From NCBI GenBank assembly GCA_023150275.1, contig JAKLLG010000008.1, forward strand, positions 103,033-167,032: a DNA stretch of 64,000 nt, written 5' to 3'. This document shows, piece by piece, positions 35,482 through 46,318 of the stretch. Source of the DNA: Rhodocyclaceae bacterium (lineage in GTDB: Bacteria > Pseudomonadota > Gammaproteobacteria > Burkholderiales > Rhodocyclaceae). A program made the translations under genes and the position numbers. Each line of letters opens with the position of its first letter. Position 1 is the first letter of the stretch. The notes beneath the pieces were generated by a model. It saw only the letters and a list, made by a program, of their open reading frames with translations. It did no database searches and was not told the origin of the DNA.

Positions 35482-36845
35482 GCGAGTTCCTGCACTATCT
35501 GATCGCCTTCGCGGTCGTGCTCGGCGTGCTCATCGTCGTGCACGAATATGGCCATTTCAAGGTGGCCCGGCTTTGTGGCGTCAAGGTTCTCCGCTTCTCG
35601 GTCGGTTTCGGGCGCCCGATCTGGCAGCGCCGCTTCGGCGCCGACCAGACCGAATGGGCCATCGGGCTGTTTCCGCTCGGGGGCTACGTGAAAATGCTCG
35701 ACGAACGTGAGGCACCCGTTGCGGAGGAAGAACTTCATCGTGCCTTCAACCGGCAGTCGGTATGGCGCCGGATTGCGATCGTCGCCGCCGGACCGCTGGC
35801 GAATCTGCTGCTCGCGGTGTTGATTTACTGGGGCGTCTTCTGGCACGGCACCGACGAATTGCGGCCTGTGCTGGGCGCGCCGCCCGCCGCCTCGGCTGCT
35901 GCCGCCGCCGGTTTCCAGGAGGGTGAGCGGGTCATGCGTGTCGGCGACGAGAATGTGCAAACCTGGGAAGACCTGCGCTGGGTGCTGCTGCAGCGTGCCG
36001 CCGATTTGCCCAGCGTTCGTCTGGAAGTGATCAATCAACGGGACGAGGTTACCGTCCGCGAACTCGATCTTACCGCCATCCGCGCTGCCGGCTGGGAGGG
36101 CGATGCGTTCGAGCGCCTCGGCCTCGGCTTCTACCGACCCACGGTGCCGCCGGTGATCGGCAAGGTGGTGTCCGGTGGCATTGCCGAGCGCGCCGGGCTG
36201 CAGGTCGGCGATCGCATCGTGCAGATCGACGAATCAGGCGTCGATACCTGGCCGCAGGTGGTGCGCATCATTCGCGAGTCTGCCGGGCAGACACTTCGTC
36301 TGCTGGTGCAGCGCGGGGAGCAGCGCCTGCAGGTGGTGGCGATTCCCGAGTGGCACGAGGAAAAAGGCAAGCGCTTCGGTCGTATCGGCGTCGCGGTGCG
36401 GGATGCGGGAATTCCCCGCGACCAGCTGACGACGCGGGTTTCCTATCCCGTACATGTCGCACTTGGCAAGGCGGTCCGCGAAACCTGGGAAAAATCGGCG
36501 TTCAGCCTGGTCATGCTGGGCAAGATGATCACCGGTGAAGTCTCGTGGCGCAATCTTTCCGGACCGGTGACGATCGCCGATTATGCCGGCCAGTCCGCCA
36601 AGCTCGGACTCGAGTATTACCTCAAGTTCATGGCCCTCGTCAGTATCAGTCTCGGCGTGCTGAATCTGCTGCCGATCCCGATTCTGGATGGCGGGCATTT
36701 AATGTATTATGTCGTCGAAATCGCCAAGGGCGGCCCGGTCTCCGAGAAAACGATGGAAATCGGCCAGCAGATCGGCATGGCGCTGCTGCTGATGCTCATG
36801 GCGTTTGCTTTTTATAACGATATCAACCGACTGGTTTCCGGCTGA
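35478..36845 (+). CDS. rseP: RIP metalloprotease RseP (site-2 protease)
   Basis: RseP cleaves anti-sigma factors and signal-peptide remnants within the membrane. The 455-aa protein has HEYGH at residues 22-26, two PDZ domains (about 120-190 and 220-300; [19 protein letters not shown] in the second), and the second zinc motif [13 protein letters not shown] before the last helices. The start is GTG 35478, inside the dxr stop codon. It lies immediately before bamA, matching its role in envelope stress control. Confidence 0.97.
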   Translation: MSEFLHYLIAFAVVLGVLIVVHEYGHFKVARLCGVKVLRFSVGFGRPIWQRRFGADQTEWAIGLFPLGGYVKMLDEREAPVAEEELHRAFNRQSVWRRIAIVAAGPLANLLLAVLIYWGVFWHGTDELRPVLGAPPAASAAAAAGFQEGERVMRVGDENVQTWEDLRWVLLQRAADLPSVRLEVINQRDEVTVRELDLTAIRAAGWEGDAFERLGLGFYRPTVPPVIGKVVSGGIAERAGLQVGDRIVQIDESGVDTWPQVVRIIRESAGQTLRLLVQRGEQRLQVVAIPEWHEEKGKRFGRIGVAVRDAGIPRDQLTTRVSYPVHVALGKAVRETWEKSAFSLVMLGKMITGEVSWRNLSGPVTIADYAGQSAKLGLEYYLKFMALVSISLGVLNLLPIPILDGGHLMYYVVEIAKGGPVSEKTMEIGQQIGMALLLMLMAFAFYNDINRLVSG

Positions 36846-36847
36846 AG

Positions 36848-39181
36848 ATGAAGAAAAACCTGCTCGCAGGTCTGCTCACCCTCCTTTTTGCCTCCGGTGC
36901 TCAGGCATTCGATCCGTTCACGATCAGGGACATCCGCGTCGAGGGCATTCAGCGCACGGAGGCTGGCACCGTTTTCAGCTACCTGCCGGTGAAGGTTGGT
37001 GACACCCTGACCAACGAAAAAGCCTCGCAGGTCATCAAGTCGCTGTTTGCCACCGGTTTCTTCAAGGATGTGCGCGTCGAAGTCGAAGGCGATGTGCTGG
37101 TGCTCTTCCTCGAAGAGCGGCCGGCGATCTATACCATCGATTTCGTCGGTCTCAAGGAATTCGACAAGGACCAGCTGAAGAAGGCGCTCAAGGACAACGG
37201 TATCGCCGAGGGGCGTATCTTCGACCGTGCGACACTGGAGCGCGCCGAGCAGGAACTGAAACGGCAGTACCTGTCGCGCGGCAAGTACGGTGTTTCGATC
37301 ACGACCACGATCACGCCGCTCGAACGCAACCGCGTCAACGTCAACTTTAATGTGGAAGAAGGCGACGCGGCACGCATCAAGCAGATCAACATCGTCGGCA
37401 ATAATGCGTTCAAGGAAAAGGATCTGCTCGATCTGTTCCAGTTGCGTACGCCGAACTGGATTTCCTGGTACACCAAGAACGATCAGTACTCCCGCCAGAA
37501 ACTGGCGGCCGATCTCGAAACCATGCGCTCGTACTACCTGAACCGGGGGTACCTCGAGTTCAACATCGAGTCTACGCAAGTATCGATTTCGCCGGACAAG
37601 AAAGACATCTACATCACCGTCAGCATCGTCGAAGGCGAGCGCTATTCGGTTTCTTCGGTCAAACTCGCCGGCGACCTGCTGTTGCCGGAAGCCGAGCTGC
37701 GCAAGGCTGTGAAGATCAAGGCCGGCGAGGTGTTCTCGCGCGAGAAGCTCAACGAATCGACCAAGGAAATCAGCGACAAGCTTGGTGCGCAGGGCTACGC
37801 CTTCGCGAACGTCAACGCCGCGCCGGAGGTGGACAAGGAAAACCGCCAGGTCGCCTTCACGATTTTCGTCGATCCGGGCAAGCGCGTTTATGTGCGGCGC
37901 ATCAACGTCGTTGGCAACACCAAGACGCGCGATGAGGTCATCCGGCAGGAAATGCGCCAGGTCGAGGGCGGCTGGTACGATGCCGACAAGGTTACGCTGT
38001 CCAAACAGCGTATCGACAAGACCAACTATTTCGGCGAGGTCAACGTCGAAACGCCGCCGGTTCCGGGAACGACCGACCAGGTTGACGTCAACGTTGCGGT
38101 CACCGAAAAGAACACCGGCAACGTGTCGCTGGGTGCGGGCTTCTCGCAGTCCGAAGGCGTCATCCTGTCCGGCTCGGTCAGCCAGGCCAACCTGTTCGGT
38201 AGCGGCAAATTTGCGTCCTTGTCGCTGAATACCGGCAAGATCAACCGGGTGGCAGCTTTTTCCTATACCAACCCGTATTTCACGGTGGACGGCATCAGCC
38301 AGGGCTTTGATGTTTACTATCGCCGCGTCGATCCGACGAAGAGCAACATCGAGGTGGGTTATTACCGCTCGGATTCACTGGGCGGTGGCATTCGCTGGGG
38401 CTTCCCGATTGGCGAGAAGGAGGTGCTCAGCTTTGGCGTCGCAGTCGACCATACACAGATCGACACCGATTCTACGAGCCCCTACCGCTACCAGCAGTTT
38501 GTCGCGCAGAATGGCGACGCCAACACTACGATTCCGCTCACCGCAGGCTGGGCGTCGGATAGCCGCGACAGCGTGCTGAATACGACCAAGGGCATCCTGC
38601 AGCGCGCGAACATCGAAGTCGCCGCCCCCCCCGGTGACCTCAAGTTCTACCGGATGACTTATTCGTATCAGCAGCACGTCCCGCTGAGCAAGGATTTCAT
38701 CCTCTACCTGTCCGGTGAAGCCGGCTACGGCAATGGGTTCGGCGACTCTGACGATCTGCCGTTCTACAAGAACTTCTACGGTGGCGGCATGGGGTCTGTT
38801 CGCGGCTATGAAACGGCCAGCCTCGGTCCGCTCGATACCGTCTGCGACAACTACGTGACGCAAACCAACTGCCGTGCCTCGGAAGATCGTATCGGTGGCA
38901 ACCGCAAGATCGCCGGTACCGTCGAGCTGTTCTTCCCGGTTCCTGGCTTCGGGCTGAGCAAGGAGGTGCGCATGGGCGTCTTCTTCGACGCAGGCCAGGT
39001 TTGGGGCAAGTCCACCAAGGGACAGAACCAGGACACCGGCCCGATTCGCATGAGTACCGGTATTTCGGCCTTGTGGAATTCGCCGATGGGTCCGCTAAAA
39101 TTCAGCGTTGCGGCGCCGCTCAACAAGCAGGACGGCGACAAGACGCAGGCGTTCCAGTTCCAGATGGGACAGACTTTCTAA
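36848..39181 (+). CDS. bamA: Outer membrane protein assembly factor BamA
   Basis: BamA inserts beta-barrel proteins into the outer membrane. The 777-aa precursor has a signal peptide (KKNLLAGLLTLLFASGAQA) and five POTRA domains (about 22-420; FTIRDIRVEGIQRTEAGTVF opens the first). A 16-strand barrel follows, with the VRGYE insertion motif as GMGSVRGYE (near 652), and ends in a C-terminal Phe (QMGQTF). The terminal Phe is expected for outer-membrane proteins. It starts two bases after rseP. Confidence 0.98.
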   Translation: MKKNLLAGLLTLLFASGAQAFDPFTIRDIRVEGIQRTEAGTVFSYLPVKVGDTLTNEKASQVIKSLFATGFFKDVRVEVEGDVLVLFLEERPAIYTIDFVGLKEFDKDQLKKALKDNGIAEGRIFDRATLERAEQELKRQYLSRGKYGVSITTTITPLERNRVNVNFNVEEGDAARIKQINIVGNNAFKEKDLLDLFQLRTPNWISWYTKNDQYSRQKLAADLETMRSYYLNRGYLEFNIESTQVSISPDKKDIYITVSIVEGERYSVSSVKLAGDLLLPEAELRKAVKIKAGEVFSREKLNESTKEISDKLGAQGYAFANVNAAPEVDKENRQVAFTIFVDPGKRVYVRRINVVGNTKTRDEVIRQEMRQVEGGWYDADKVTLSKQRIDKTNYFGEVNVETPPVPGTTDQVDVNVAVTEKNTGNVSLGAGFSQSEGVILSGSVSQANLFGSGKFASLSLNTGKINRVAAFSYTNPYFTVDGISQGFDVYYRRVDPTKSNIEVGYYRSDSLGGGIRWGFPIGEKEVLSFGVAVDHTQIDTDSTSPYRYQQFVAQNGDANTTIPLTAGWASDSRDSVLNTTKGILQRANIEVAAPPGDLKFYRMTYSYQQHVPLSKDFILYLSGEAGYGNGFGDSDDLPFYKNFYGGGMGSVRGYETASLGPLDTVCDNYVTQTNCRASEDRIGGNRKIAGTVELFFPVPGFGLSKEVRMGVFFDAGQVWGKSTKGQNQDTGPIRMSTGISALWNSPMGPLKFSVAAPLNKQDGDKTQAFQFQMGQTF

Positions 39182-39193
39182 GGAGAAGTGATT

Positions 39194-39700
39194 TTGAACA
39201 AGAAGATTGCCACGCTACTCGTCGCCCTTGCGGTTGCAATGCCGGTTGCCCCGGCAGTGGCGGCCGAGATGAAGATCGGCTACGTGAATACCCAACGGAT
39301 TTTCCGCGATGCACCGGCGGCGCAGAAGGCTGCCAAGAAGATTGAGTCCGAGTTTTCCAAGCGCGATCAGGATCTGCAGCGCATGGCCAAGCAGCTGCAG
39401 GGGCTGCAGGAAGGCCTTGAGAAGAATTCCGTGACCATGTCGGAAAGCGATCGCCGCAACAAGGAGCGCGAGCTGAACGATCTCTCGCGCGACTTTCAGC
39501 GCAAGCAGCGCGAGTTCCGTGAGGATCTGAACCTGCGCCAGAACGAAGAGAATGCCGCGATCATCGAGAAGGCCAACAAGGCGATCAAGGCGATTGCCGA
39601 GGCCGACAAGTACGACCTGATCCTGCAAGATGTCGTCTGGGTCAGCCCCAAGCTCGACATCACCGACAAGGTCATCAAGTCGCTCTCGGAAGGCAAGTAA
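39194..39700 (+). CDS. skp: OmpH/Skp family periplasmic chaperone
   Basis: Skp keeps unfolded outer-membrane proteins soluble on the way to BamA. The 168-aa protein has a signal peptide ending VAPAVAAEM. The mature part begins KIGYVNTQRIFRDAP and is a long charged coiled coil (about 50-140), as in the Skp tentacles, ending LDITDKVIKSL. The start is uncertain. TTG 39194 has AGGAG at eight bases and is preferred to GTG 39188, which is only two bases from it. It lies between bamA and lpxD, the usual place. Confidence 0.92.
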   Translation: MNKKIATLLVALAVAMPVAPAVAAEMKIGYVNTQRIFRDAPAAQKAAKKIESEFSKRDQDLQRMAKQLQGLQEGLEKNSVTMSESDRRNKERELNDLSRDFQRKQREFREDLNLRQNEENAAIIEKANKAIKAIAEADKYDLILQDVVWVSPKLDITDKVIKSLSEGK

Positions 39701-39724
39701 GCCCGCCGGGCTGATGGTGTCCGG

Positions 39725-40756
39725 GTGGCCGGGGGTCTGCGCCTCGATGAGATCGTCGCCCGTCTTGGTGGTGAACTGAGGGGCGACGGTGCTGTCGTCG
39801 TTCGTCAGGTAGCCACGCTGGCGTCGGCCGGGGAGGGTGAGATCACCTTCCTCGCCAATCCGAAATACCGCAAGCAACTCGCGACGACGGCTGCCGCGGC
39901 GGTCATCGTTCCGCCGCAGGCGGCCGACGATACCTCGTTGCCGCGCATCGTTCACGCGAATTCCTACGCTTACTACGCCCGTGTCGCAGCCTTGCTGAAT
40001 CCTCCGGCGCAGCGCCCGATGGGTGCGCACCCAAGCGCCGTGGTCCATTCGCTGCTACCTGCCTCCGCGAGCATCGGTGAGCACGTCGTGATCGGTGAAA
40101 ATGTCCGTCTCGGGGAGAATGTGACCCTCTACCCCGGCGTCGTCATCGGCGACGGCGTCTGCATCGGCGACGGCTGCTGCCTCTATCCGAACGTGGTCGT
40201 CTATCGCGATTGTGTCCTCGGCGCCCGCGTTACTGTTCAGGCGGGGGCGGTCATTGGCGCGGACGGCTTCGGTTACGCGCAGGATCAGGGCCGCTGGCTC
40301 AAGATTCCGCAGATCGGCCGCGTGCTGATCGGTGACGATGTCGAGATTGGTGCCAATACGACGATTGACCGTGGTGCGCTTGAGGATACGGTGATCGGCA
40401 ATGGTGTCATCCTCGATAACCAGATCCAGATCGCCCACAACTGCCGCATCGGTGATGGGACCGCGATGGCGGGTTGCGTCGGTGTTGCCGGCAGCACGAG
40501 GATCGGGGCGCGGTGCACGGTTGGCGGCGCGGGCATGATCATCGGGCACCTCGACATTGCCGACGATGTCCATATCTCCGCCGGAACCATGGTGACCAAG
40601 AGCATCACCCGCCCGGGGCAATACACCAGCATCTACCCGTTCGAAAAACACGACGACTGGTTGCACAATGCGGCGCAGATCCGGCGCTTGGCACAGCTGG
40701 CAGAGCGCGTTGCAGAACTTGAGAAAAAACTCGAAAAACAAGATTCAAAGGATTGA
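39725..40756 (+). CDS. lpxD: UDP-3-O-acylglucosamine N-acyltransferase
   Basis: LpxD adds the second acyl chain in lipid A synthesis. The 343-aa protein has an N-terminal uridine-binding domain ([12 protein letters not shown]), a left-handed beta-helix of hexapeptide repeats (about 105-300) and the catalytic His in [10 protein letters not shown]-terminal coiled-coil helix contains [17 protein letters not shown]. The start is GTG 39725, chosen because [14 protein letters not shown] is the conserved opening. The stop is eight bases before the fabZ ATG, counting the overlap of the longer fabZ frame. Confidence 0.97.
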   Translation: MAGGLRLDEIVARLGGELRGDGAVVVRQVATLASAGEGEITFLANPKYRKQLATTAAAAVIVPPQAADDTSLPRIVHANSYAYYARVAALLNPPAQRPMGAHPSAVVHSLLPASASIGEHVVIGENVRLGENVTLYPGVVIGDGVCIGDGCCLYPNVVVYRDCVLGARVTVQAGAVIGADGFGYAQDQGRWLKIPQIGRVLIGDDVEIGANTTIDRGALEDTVIGNGVILDNQIQIAHNCRIGDGTAMAGCVGVAGSTRIGARCTVGGAGMIIGHLDIADDVHISAGTMVTKSITRPGQYTSIYPFEKHDDWLHNAAQIRRLAQLAERVAELEKKLEKQDSKD

Positions 40757-40761
40757 TTAAA

Positions 40762-41202
40762 ATGGATATTCACGGAATTCTTGAGCACCTGCCACACCGC
40801 TACCCGTTCCTGCTGGTCGACCGTGTGCTAGAACTTGAAGTCGGCAAGTCGATCCACGCCTACAAGAACGTGACGATCAACGAGCCTTTCTTCGTCGGTC
40901 ATTTCCCGCACCATCCGGTGATGCCCGGCGTGCTGATCATGGAAGCACTGGCGCAGGCGGCCGGCATCCTCTCGTTCAAGACCATGGGCGAGAAGCCGGA
41001 TCCGAATTCGGTGTTCTATTTTGTTGGGATCGATGGCGCTCGCTTCAAGAAGCCAGTGATGCCGGGCGACCAGTTGCACCTGCACATCGAGATTCTTCGC
41101 CAACTGCGCGGCATCTGGAAATACAAGGCGGAGGCTCGCGTCGACGGGCAGATCGTCGCCGAAGCGGAACTGATGTGCGCCAAGCGGGAAATCACCGAAT
41201 GA
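40762..41202 (+). CDS. fabZ: 3-hydroxyacyl-[acyl-carrier-protein] dehydratase FabZ
   Basis: FabZ dehydrates beta-hydroxyacyl-ACP in fatty acid synthesis. The 146-aa hotdog-fold protein opens [20 protein letters not shown] and has the catalytic His47 in [11 protein letters not shown] and Glu61 in [12 protein letters not shown] 40762 is preferred over an in-frame TTG nine bases earlier because AAAGGA lies at good distance. Its location between lpxD and lpxA lets it share control with the enzymes that compete for the same hydroxyacyl-ACP. Confidence 0.97.
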   Translation: MDIHGILEHLPHRYPFLLVDRVLELEVGKSIHAYKNVTINEPFFVGHFPHHPVMPGVLIMEALAQAAGILSFKTMGEKPDPNSVFYFVGIDGARFKKPVMPGDQLHLHIEILRQLRGIWKYKAEARVDGQIVAEAELMCAKREITE

Positions 41203-41969
41203 TTCACGCGACCGCCATCGTCCATCCGAACGCGAAGATCGGCGCGCACGTCGAAGTCGGACCGTACGCGGTCATCGGTGAGCACGTCGAGATTGGTGAC
41301 AACACCTGGGTCGGCCCGCACGTGGTGATCAATGGCCGTACCCGCATCGGCCGCGACAACCGGATCTACCAGTTTGCCTCGCTCGGCGAAGTGCCGCAGG
41401 ACAAGAAATACGCCGGCGAACCGACGCGGCTGGAGATCGGCGACCGCAACACCATCCGCGAGTTCTGCACCTTCAACCTTGGCACGGCGCAGGATGCGGG
41501 GGTCACCCGTATCGGCAACGACAACTGGATCATGGCCTACGTGCACGTCGCGCACGATTGCCAGATCGGCAACAACACCACCTTCGCCAACAATTCGCAA
41601 CTGGCCGGGCACGTGCATATCGACGACTGGGCCATCCTCGGCGGCTTTACCGGCGTGCACCAGTTCTGCCGCATCGGCGCTCATGTAATGACGGCGGTAG
41701 GTACCGTCATCCTGCAGGACGTGCCGCCCTATGTGATGGCTGCCGGCAATACCGCTTCGCCCTATGGTCTCAATGCGGAAGGTCTCAAACGCCGCGGTTT
41801 CTCCGCAGAGGCCCTGCAGGCGCTGAAGCGCGCTTACCGCACCCTGTACAAGTCCGGGTTGATGCTTGAAGAGGCCCGGGCCAAGCTGGAAGAAGAGGCG
41901 CGCATGCATCCGGAAGTCCAGCGTCTTGTCGAGTTCCTTGCGGTATCCAAGCGCGGCATCATCCGATGA
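41199..41969 (+). CDS. lpxA: Acyl-ACP--UDP-N-acetylglucosamine O-acyltransferase
   Basis: LpxA catalyses the first step of lipid A synthesis. The 256-aa protein begins [21 protein letters not shown] with hexapeptide repeats forming the beta-helix. The catalytic His is in [14 protein letters not shown], and the C-terminal helical part starts near [17 protein letters not shown] 41199 overlaps the fabZ stop (ATGA), so the longer frame from 41175 is rejected. Its own stop overlaps lpxB by four bases. Confidence 0.97.
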   Translation: MIHATAIVHPNAKIGAHVEVGPYAVIGEHVEIGDNTWVGPHVVINGRTRIGRDNRIYQFASLGEVPQDKKYAGEPTRLEIGDRNTIREFCTFNLGTAQDAGVTRIGNDNWIMAYVHVAHDCQIGNNTTFANNSQLAGHVHIDDWAILGGFTGVHQFCRIGAHVMTAVGTVILQDVPPYVMAAGNTASPYGLNAEGLKRRGFSAEALQALKRAYRTLYKSGLMLEEARAKLEEEARMHPEVQRLVEFLAVSKRGIIR

Positions 41970-43138
41970 CGGTTCGTATCGCCATGGTGGCGGGGGAGAC
42001 CTCCGGGGATCTGCTCGCCAGTCACCTGATCGCCGCCCTCAAGGCGCGGATTCCCGATGCTGTCTTCTTTGGCATTGGTGGGTCACGCATGTGTGGCGAG
42101 GGCTTTGATGCCTGGTGGCCCTCGGAAGCACTTGCCGTAATGGGGTTTTCCGATGCCCTCAAACGCTATCGCGAGCTTTCCGCGATCCGTTCGGCGCTGC
42201 GCAAACGCTTGCTGGCCGAAAAGCCGGACATCTTCATCGGTGTCGACGCACCTGATTTCAATCTTGGCCTGGAGGCCGCGCTGAAGGCGGGGGGAGTGAC
42301 AACGGTCCATTACGTCAGTCCGTCAATCTGGGCCTGGCGCCGCGGCCGCATCAACAAGATCCGCGAGGCGGTTGCGCACATTCTGGCGCTCTTTCCGTTC
42401 GAAGCACCGCTGTACGAACAGGCGGGCATTCCGGTCACCTACGTCGGCCACCCGCTTGCCGATACGCTGCCAATGCAGCCCGACCGCGATGCGATGCGCG
42501 AGCAGCTCGGCGTGGCGGCGGCTGCTCCGGTGTTTGCCCTGCTGCCGGGGAGCCGGCAAGGCGAATTGCGGCTGCTGGCGGAACCGTTCATCCGCGCGGC
42601 GCGCCTGATCCGCGAAACCCTGCCCGATGCCCAGTTTCTTGTCCCTCTGGCAACGCGCGAGACCCGGCTGCTCTTCGAGGAGGCGCTGTACCGCTGCGAG
42701 GCTGGCGATTTGCCGATCCGCCTTCTTTTCGGCCACGCGCATGACGCGATGACCGCGGCCGACGGCGTCCTCGTTGCCAGCGGCACCGCGACGCTCGAAG
42801 CCGCGCTGCTCAAGCGGCCGATGGTCATTGCCTACAAGCTGGCACCGTTCTCGTATTTCCTGATGAAGCGGATGGGCTATCTGCCCTATGTCGGGCTACC
42901 GAACATTCTCGCCGGACGCTTCGTCGTTCCCGAGTTCATCCAGCACGCGGCAACCCCCGAGAATCTCGCACAAGCCATGCTGGCACAGTATGCGGACAAG
43001 GCGCAGCGGGCCGAAATCGTCGCCGAATTCGAGCGTCAGCATCTCCTGCTGCAACAGAATACCGCCGAGAAGGCTGCTGCAGCAGTACTGGCCTGTCTCG
43101 GTACACGGGCAACACACAATGGCCTTGCAGTGGCCTGA
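41966..43138 (+). CDS. lpxB: Lipid-A-disaccharide synthase
   Basis: LpxB, a GT19 glycosyltransferase, joins UDP-2,3-diacylglucosamine and lipid X at the inner membrane. The 390-aa protein has [14 protein letters not shown] at the N-terminus, [35 protein letters not shown] and [11 protein letters not shown]. The family pattern is complete and the length is usual. Its stop overlaps the rnhB start by 20 bases. Confidence 0.97.
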   Translation: MTVRIAMVAGETSGDLLASHLIAALKARIPDAVFFGIGGSRMCGEGFDAWWPSEALAVMGFSDALKRYRELSAIRSALRKRLLAEKPDIFIGVDAPDFNLGLEAALKAGGVTTVHYVSPSIWAWRRGRINKIREAVAHILALFPFEAPLYEQAGIPVTYVGHPLADTLPMQPDRDAMREQLGVAAAAPVFALLPGSRQGELRLLAEPFIRAARLIRETLPDAQFLVPLATRETRLLFEEALYRCEAGDLPIRLLFGHAHDAMTAADGVLVASGTATLEAALLKRPMVIAYKLAPFSYFLMKRMGYLPYVGLPNILAGRFVVPEFIQHAATPENLAQAMLAQYADKAQRAEIVAEFERQHLLLQQNTAEKAAAAVLACLGTRATHNGLAVA

Positions 43139-43715
43139 GCACGGCGATCTCGCCAGTGCCGGCATCGACGAGGCCGGCCGCGGGCCGCTAGCGGGGCCGG
43201 TTGTCGCTGCGGCGGTAATTCTCGATCCCGCGTGCATCATCGATGGCCTCGACGATTCCAAGAAACTGAGTGAGGCGACGCGCGAGCGTCTGGTCGGTGA
43301 AATCCGGCTGCATGCGCTGGCGTGGTCCGTTGCCGAGGCGAGCGCCGAGGAGATCGATCGCCTCAACATCCTGCAAGCGACGTTTCTGGCCATGCGTCGC
43401 GCCGCCGACGGGCTAGCGATCGCACCGGTGCGTGCGCTGGTCGATGGCAACCGTGTGCCGCCCGGGCTGCGCTGCACGGCAGAGGCCATCGTCAAGGGGG
43501 ACGGCAAGATCGCCTCGATCGCCGCCGCCTCGATCCTCGCCAAATCGCATCGCGATGCTGTGATGCGCCGAATCGCCGAAACCTACCCGCAGTATGGGTT
43601 TGAGCGCCATATGGGCTATCCGACCGCAGCCCACTTCGCCGCGCTCGCCGAGCATGGCCCGTGCCCCGTCCACCGGCGCAGTTTCGGGCCTGTGGCGCAG
43701 CGCCTGCTGTTTTGA
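43119..43715 (+). CDS. rnhB: Ribonuclease HII
   Basis: RNase HII removes ribonucleotides from DNA. The 198-aa protein has the active-site motif [15 protein letters not shown] (Asp17, Glu18), DSKKLSE, and further acidic residues near ALVDGN and VKGDGK. The Gly-Arg-Gly motif is intact. The ATG at 43119 lies inside lpxB and gives the normal N-terminus. The gene closes the lpxD-fabZ-lpxA-lpxB-rnhB block conserved in many proteobacteria. Confidence 0.96.
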   Translation: MALQWPEHGDLASAGIDEAGRGPLAGPVVAAAVILDPACIIDGLDDSKKLSEATRERLVGEIRLHALAWSVAEASAEEIDRLNILQATFLAMRRAADGLAIAPVRALVDGNRVPPGLRCTAEAIVKGDGKIASIAAASILAKSHRDAVMRRIAETYPQYGFERHMGYPTAAHFAALAEHGPCPVHRRSFGPVAQRLLF

Positions 43716-43720
43716 CCCGG

Positions 43721-44521
43721 ATGGACAATTCCGGCCCCATCCGCATGCCGACCATCCTCTCCCGCGACAATCCTCGTTTCAAGCAATGGCGCCGCTGGGC
43801 GACGAAGAATCGCGAGCGGCGTGCGGCCGGCATTCTGCTGCTCGATGGCATCCATCTGATCGAAGCATTTACCGCAGCCGGCGGGAGCATCGATCACCTC
43901 GTCGTTTCCGAGAGCGGGCTGGGGCGCCACGAAATCGGGGCGTGGCTGGAAGCGCATCCGGATCAAGCTGCGTTCACGCTACCGGATGGCATGTTCGGTG
44001 CGCTGGCAGCGACCGATACGCCGTCCGGCATCGTCGCTGTTGCCAAGGCACCCGCGTTGCCCGCCACGCCGGATTTACAGGCGGATGCGGTGCTGCTTGA
44101 TGGCATTCAGGATCCGGGAAATTTGGGCACGCTACTGCGTACCGCTGCGGCTTCCGGCATCCGGCAAGCGCTGCTGGGGGCCGGCTGTGCCGATCCGTGG
44201 GCGCTCAAGACCCTGCGCGCCGGGCAGGGGGCGCAGTTCGAGCTGAGCATCCACGAAGGTGTCGATCTTGCGGGTTTTCTGGTGGCCTACCAAGGCAGCA
44301 GTCTCGTGACACGGCTGGGCGATGCGCAGCCGCTGTGGGAGGCGCCGCTCGACGGGCCACTTGCCTGGATTTTCGGCGCTGAAGGGCAGGGGGTCAGCGC
44401 TGCGGTCGCCGCTGCGGCCGACAGGGCGGTCTTCATTCCGATGCCCGGCCGCGTGGAGTCGCTCAATGTGGCCGCGGCAGCGGCGATCTGCCTGTTCGAG
44501 GCCACACGGCGGCGGCGATGA
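43721..44521 (+). CDS. TrmH/SpoU-family RNA methyltransferase
   Basis: This 266-aa protein is a SPOUT-class 2'-O-methyltransferase by its C-terminal motifs: DGIQDPGNLGTLLRTAAASG, FGAEGQGVSA, and IPMPGRVESLNVAAAAAI. The N-terminal substrate-binding part begins ILSRDNPRFKQWRRW. The target RNA (rRNA or tRNA) cannot be told from sequence. The start is either ATG 43721 or ATG 43745; the second begins right at the conserved part. It follows rnhB after five bases and is probably the last gene of the long operon. Confidence 0.9.
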   Translation: MDNSGPIRMPTILSRDNPRFKQWRRWATKNRERRAAGILLLDGIHLIEAFTAAGGSIDHLVVSESGLGRHEIGAWLEAHPDQAAFTLPDGMFGALAATDTPSGIVAVAKAPALPATPDLQADAVLLDGIQDPGNLGTLLRTAAASGIRQALLGAGCADPWALKTLRAGQGAQFELSIHEGVDLAGFLVAYQGSSLVTRLGDAQPLWEAPLDGPLAWIFGAEGQGVSAAVAAAADRAVFIPMPGRVESLNVAAAAAICLFEATRRRR

Positions 44522-44523
44522 AA

Positions 44524-44555
44524 AGGCGACGGGCGGGCAGAGCCGCCGGTCGCCT
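44524..44555. terminator. Terminator hairpin between convergent genes
   Basis: AGGCGACGGGCGG (44524-44536) and CCGCCGGTCGCCT (44543-44555) pair over 13 bp with one mismatch and a 6-base loop. Read on the minus strand it is followed by TTTTCA, so it is a good end for the lipoprotein gene. It may also stop the long rpsB-to-SpoU unit coming from the other side. Confidence 0.65.
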
Positions 44556-44573
44556 CGCGTATCGTCTGACGTT

Positions 44574-45389
44574 TTACTTGTTCTTCAGGTCGATTTCATA
44601 GACCGTCTTCTGCACCAGTCGCTGCACCAGCGAATCCAGTGTCAGGCCGCCCGAGGCGCCGGAGGAGAAGCCAAGCACTGAGGTCGACTTGGCCCCCAGT
44701 TCCATTTTTTCCTCGCTGTATCCCGTCGCAACCTGCTCGGTGGTGTTGGCATTGATGATCTTGTAGCGCATGCCGATGATCCAGATGCCGGTTGATTCCT
44801 CCGTCTTTACCGAACCCACCGCAACGCCTGCCGCAGCACCGCCGCGATTGCCGGCGCCAATCGCGATCAACTGGCCCGCCGCCTGTCCGTCGAAGCCCTG
44901 ATTGGCCTGGGCGACCGGTTCTGCCTTGAGAATGTCGAACTTCATCACCCACTTGGTCGTCTTGAACTTGCCCTTCTGCAGCACCTTGCGTGCGGCGCGC
45001 GGATCGCCCATCGTGTAAGCAAGCTGGAATTCGTTGAGCAGGGGGCCCATGTCCGCGCGCTCGAGCACCTTGAAGTTGGCCTTGCCGAGTTCGAGTTCGG
45101 CGTAGTCGGCGATGTTGTTGGGGCCGAACTTCTGCGTGAACGAGGCGTTGTTGCTCTTGATCTCACCCGGGATGACAACAATCGCCGGCCCCTTCTTGCG
45201 GGCGTTGGTGTATTCGATCGGTTTGTACATGGCCTTGTCGGCCATGGCGTTCGCAGTGTCGGAGGTGCTGCCACCGGAGGTGGGCGAGGGATTGTTCGGA
45301 TCGCTGCCCATGGTGACGCAGGCAGAAAGCAGGCCGGTGGCCAGGACAACGGAGAGGCTGCGCATCGGACGTTTCGAAATGGAGGGCAT
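44574..45389 (-). CDS. Lipoprotein, CsgG-like
   Basis: The 271-aa precursor has a lipoprotein signal (VVLATGLLSAC, lipobox Cys near residue 24) and a Ser/Thr/Asn-rich stretch after it. Parts of the mature region, for example KVLERADMGPLLNEFQLA and the later Gly-rich GQLIAIGAGNRGGAAAG with a final LVQRLVQKTVYEID, resemble CsgG/HfaB-family outer-membrane lipoproteins. Those form secretion channels. The match is from reading motifs only. No curli subunit or secretion partner is nearby. A TGC-TACACT -10-like element (45450 down to 45445) may drive it, and a strong terminator follows. Confidence 0.6.
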   Translation of the reverse strand: MPSISKRPMRSLSVVLATGLLSACVTMGSDPNNPSPTSGGSTSDTANAMADKAMYKPIEYTNARKKGPAIVVIPGEIKSNNASFTQKFGPNNIADYAELELGKANFKVLERADMGPLLNEFQLAYTMGDPRAARKVLQKGKFKTTKWVMKFDILKAEPVAQANQGFDGQAAGQLIAIGAGNRGGAAAGVAVGSVKTEESTGIWIIGMRYKIINANTTEQVATGYSEEKMELGAKSTSVLGFSSGASGGLTLDSLVQRLVQKTVYEIDLKNK

Positions 45390-45454
45390 CGTCGGGGTTC
45401 CGCAATGAAGAGTGGGGGAAAATGTCAGGGAAATAAACCGACGCAGTGTAGCAG

Positions 45455-46285
45455 TTAGAACACCCGGTTATCCAGCCGGATTTCCTGCATCACCGTAGTC
45501 GAGATTTCCTCGATCGATTTGGTCGATGAATCGAGCCAGCGGATGCTCTCCCGCTTCATCATTTTTTCCGCTTCGCGTACTTCGTTGCGGCAGTTCTCGA
45601 GCGAAGCGTAACGGCTGTTCGGGCGACGTTCCTCGCGGATCTGGGCAAGTCGCTCGGGCTGGATGGTCAGTCCGAAGAGCTTGCCACGATGCTTTTCCAG
45701 GGTGCCAGGCAGACGGCCACGGTCGAAATCCTCGGGAATCAGCGGAAAGTTGGCGGCCTTGAGGCCGAATTGCATGGCGAGATAGAGCGAGGTCGGCGTC
45801 TTTCCACAACGCGAAACACCGACCAGGATCACGTCGGCGGTTTCCAGATCGCGGTCGGTGACGCCGTCGTCGTGGGCCAGCGTGTAGTTGATGGCCTCGA
45901 TTCGGTTTTTGTAGTCCTTGGTGTCGATCGAACCGTGCGAGCGTCCCACCGAGTGGGTCGATTTGACGCCCAGTTCCGCCTCCATCGGTGCAACAAAGGT
46001 CTCGATGAATGAGAGGCAGAGCGCATCGGCCGCATGCACCATCTTTGCCAGCTCCGGGTTGACCAGCGTTGTGAACACGATCGGCCGGGCGCCGTCGGCG
46101 CGTCCCGCTTCCTCGATGCGCTGGATCAGCGCATGTGCCTTCTCCGGCGTATCGACGAAAGGCACCCGTGCCTGTTTGAAGCGCACGCCCTCGAACTGCG
46201 TCAGCAGGCTGTGGCCGAGTGTCTCGGCGGTGATGCCGGTGCCATCGGAGACATAGAATACGGAGCGGGCAGCTTGCGGTTCCAT
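45455..46285 (-). CDS. ppsR: PEP synthase regulatory protein (kinase/pyrophosphorylase)
   Basis: PpsR switches PEP synthase off by ADP-dependent phosphorylation and on by Pi-dependent removal. The 276-aa protein starts [21 protein letters not shown] and has the P-loop GVSRCGKT at residues 156-163. HSVGRSHG and [12 protein letters not shown], typical of the family (formerly DUF299), are present. The target enzyme gene, ppsA, is 10 kb away at 56.6 kb rather than adjacent as is common. It is divergent from the AraC-type gene. Confidence 0.95.
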   Translation of the reverse strand: MEPQAARSVFYVSDGTGITAETLGHSLLTQFEGVRFKQARVPFVDTPEKAHALIQRIEEAGRADGARPIVFTTLVNPELAKMVHAADALCLSFIETFVAPMEAELGVKSTHSVGRSHGSIDTKDYKNRIEAINYTLAHDDGVTDRDLETADVILVGVSRCGKTPTSLYLAMQFGLKAANFPLIPEDFDRGRLPGTLEKHRGKLFGLTIQPERLAQIREERRPNSRYASLENCRNEVREAEKMMKRESIRWLDSSTKSIEEISTTVMQEIRLDNRVF

Positions 46286-46318
46286 GGGGATGTTCCTGAT
46301 CGTCGGTGAAAAGTCGCG

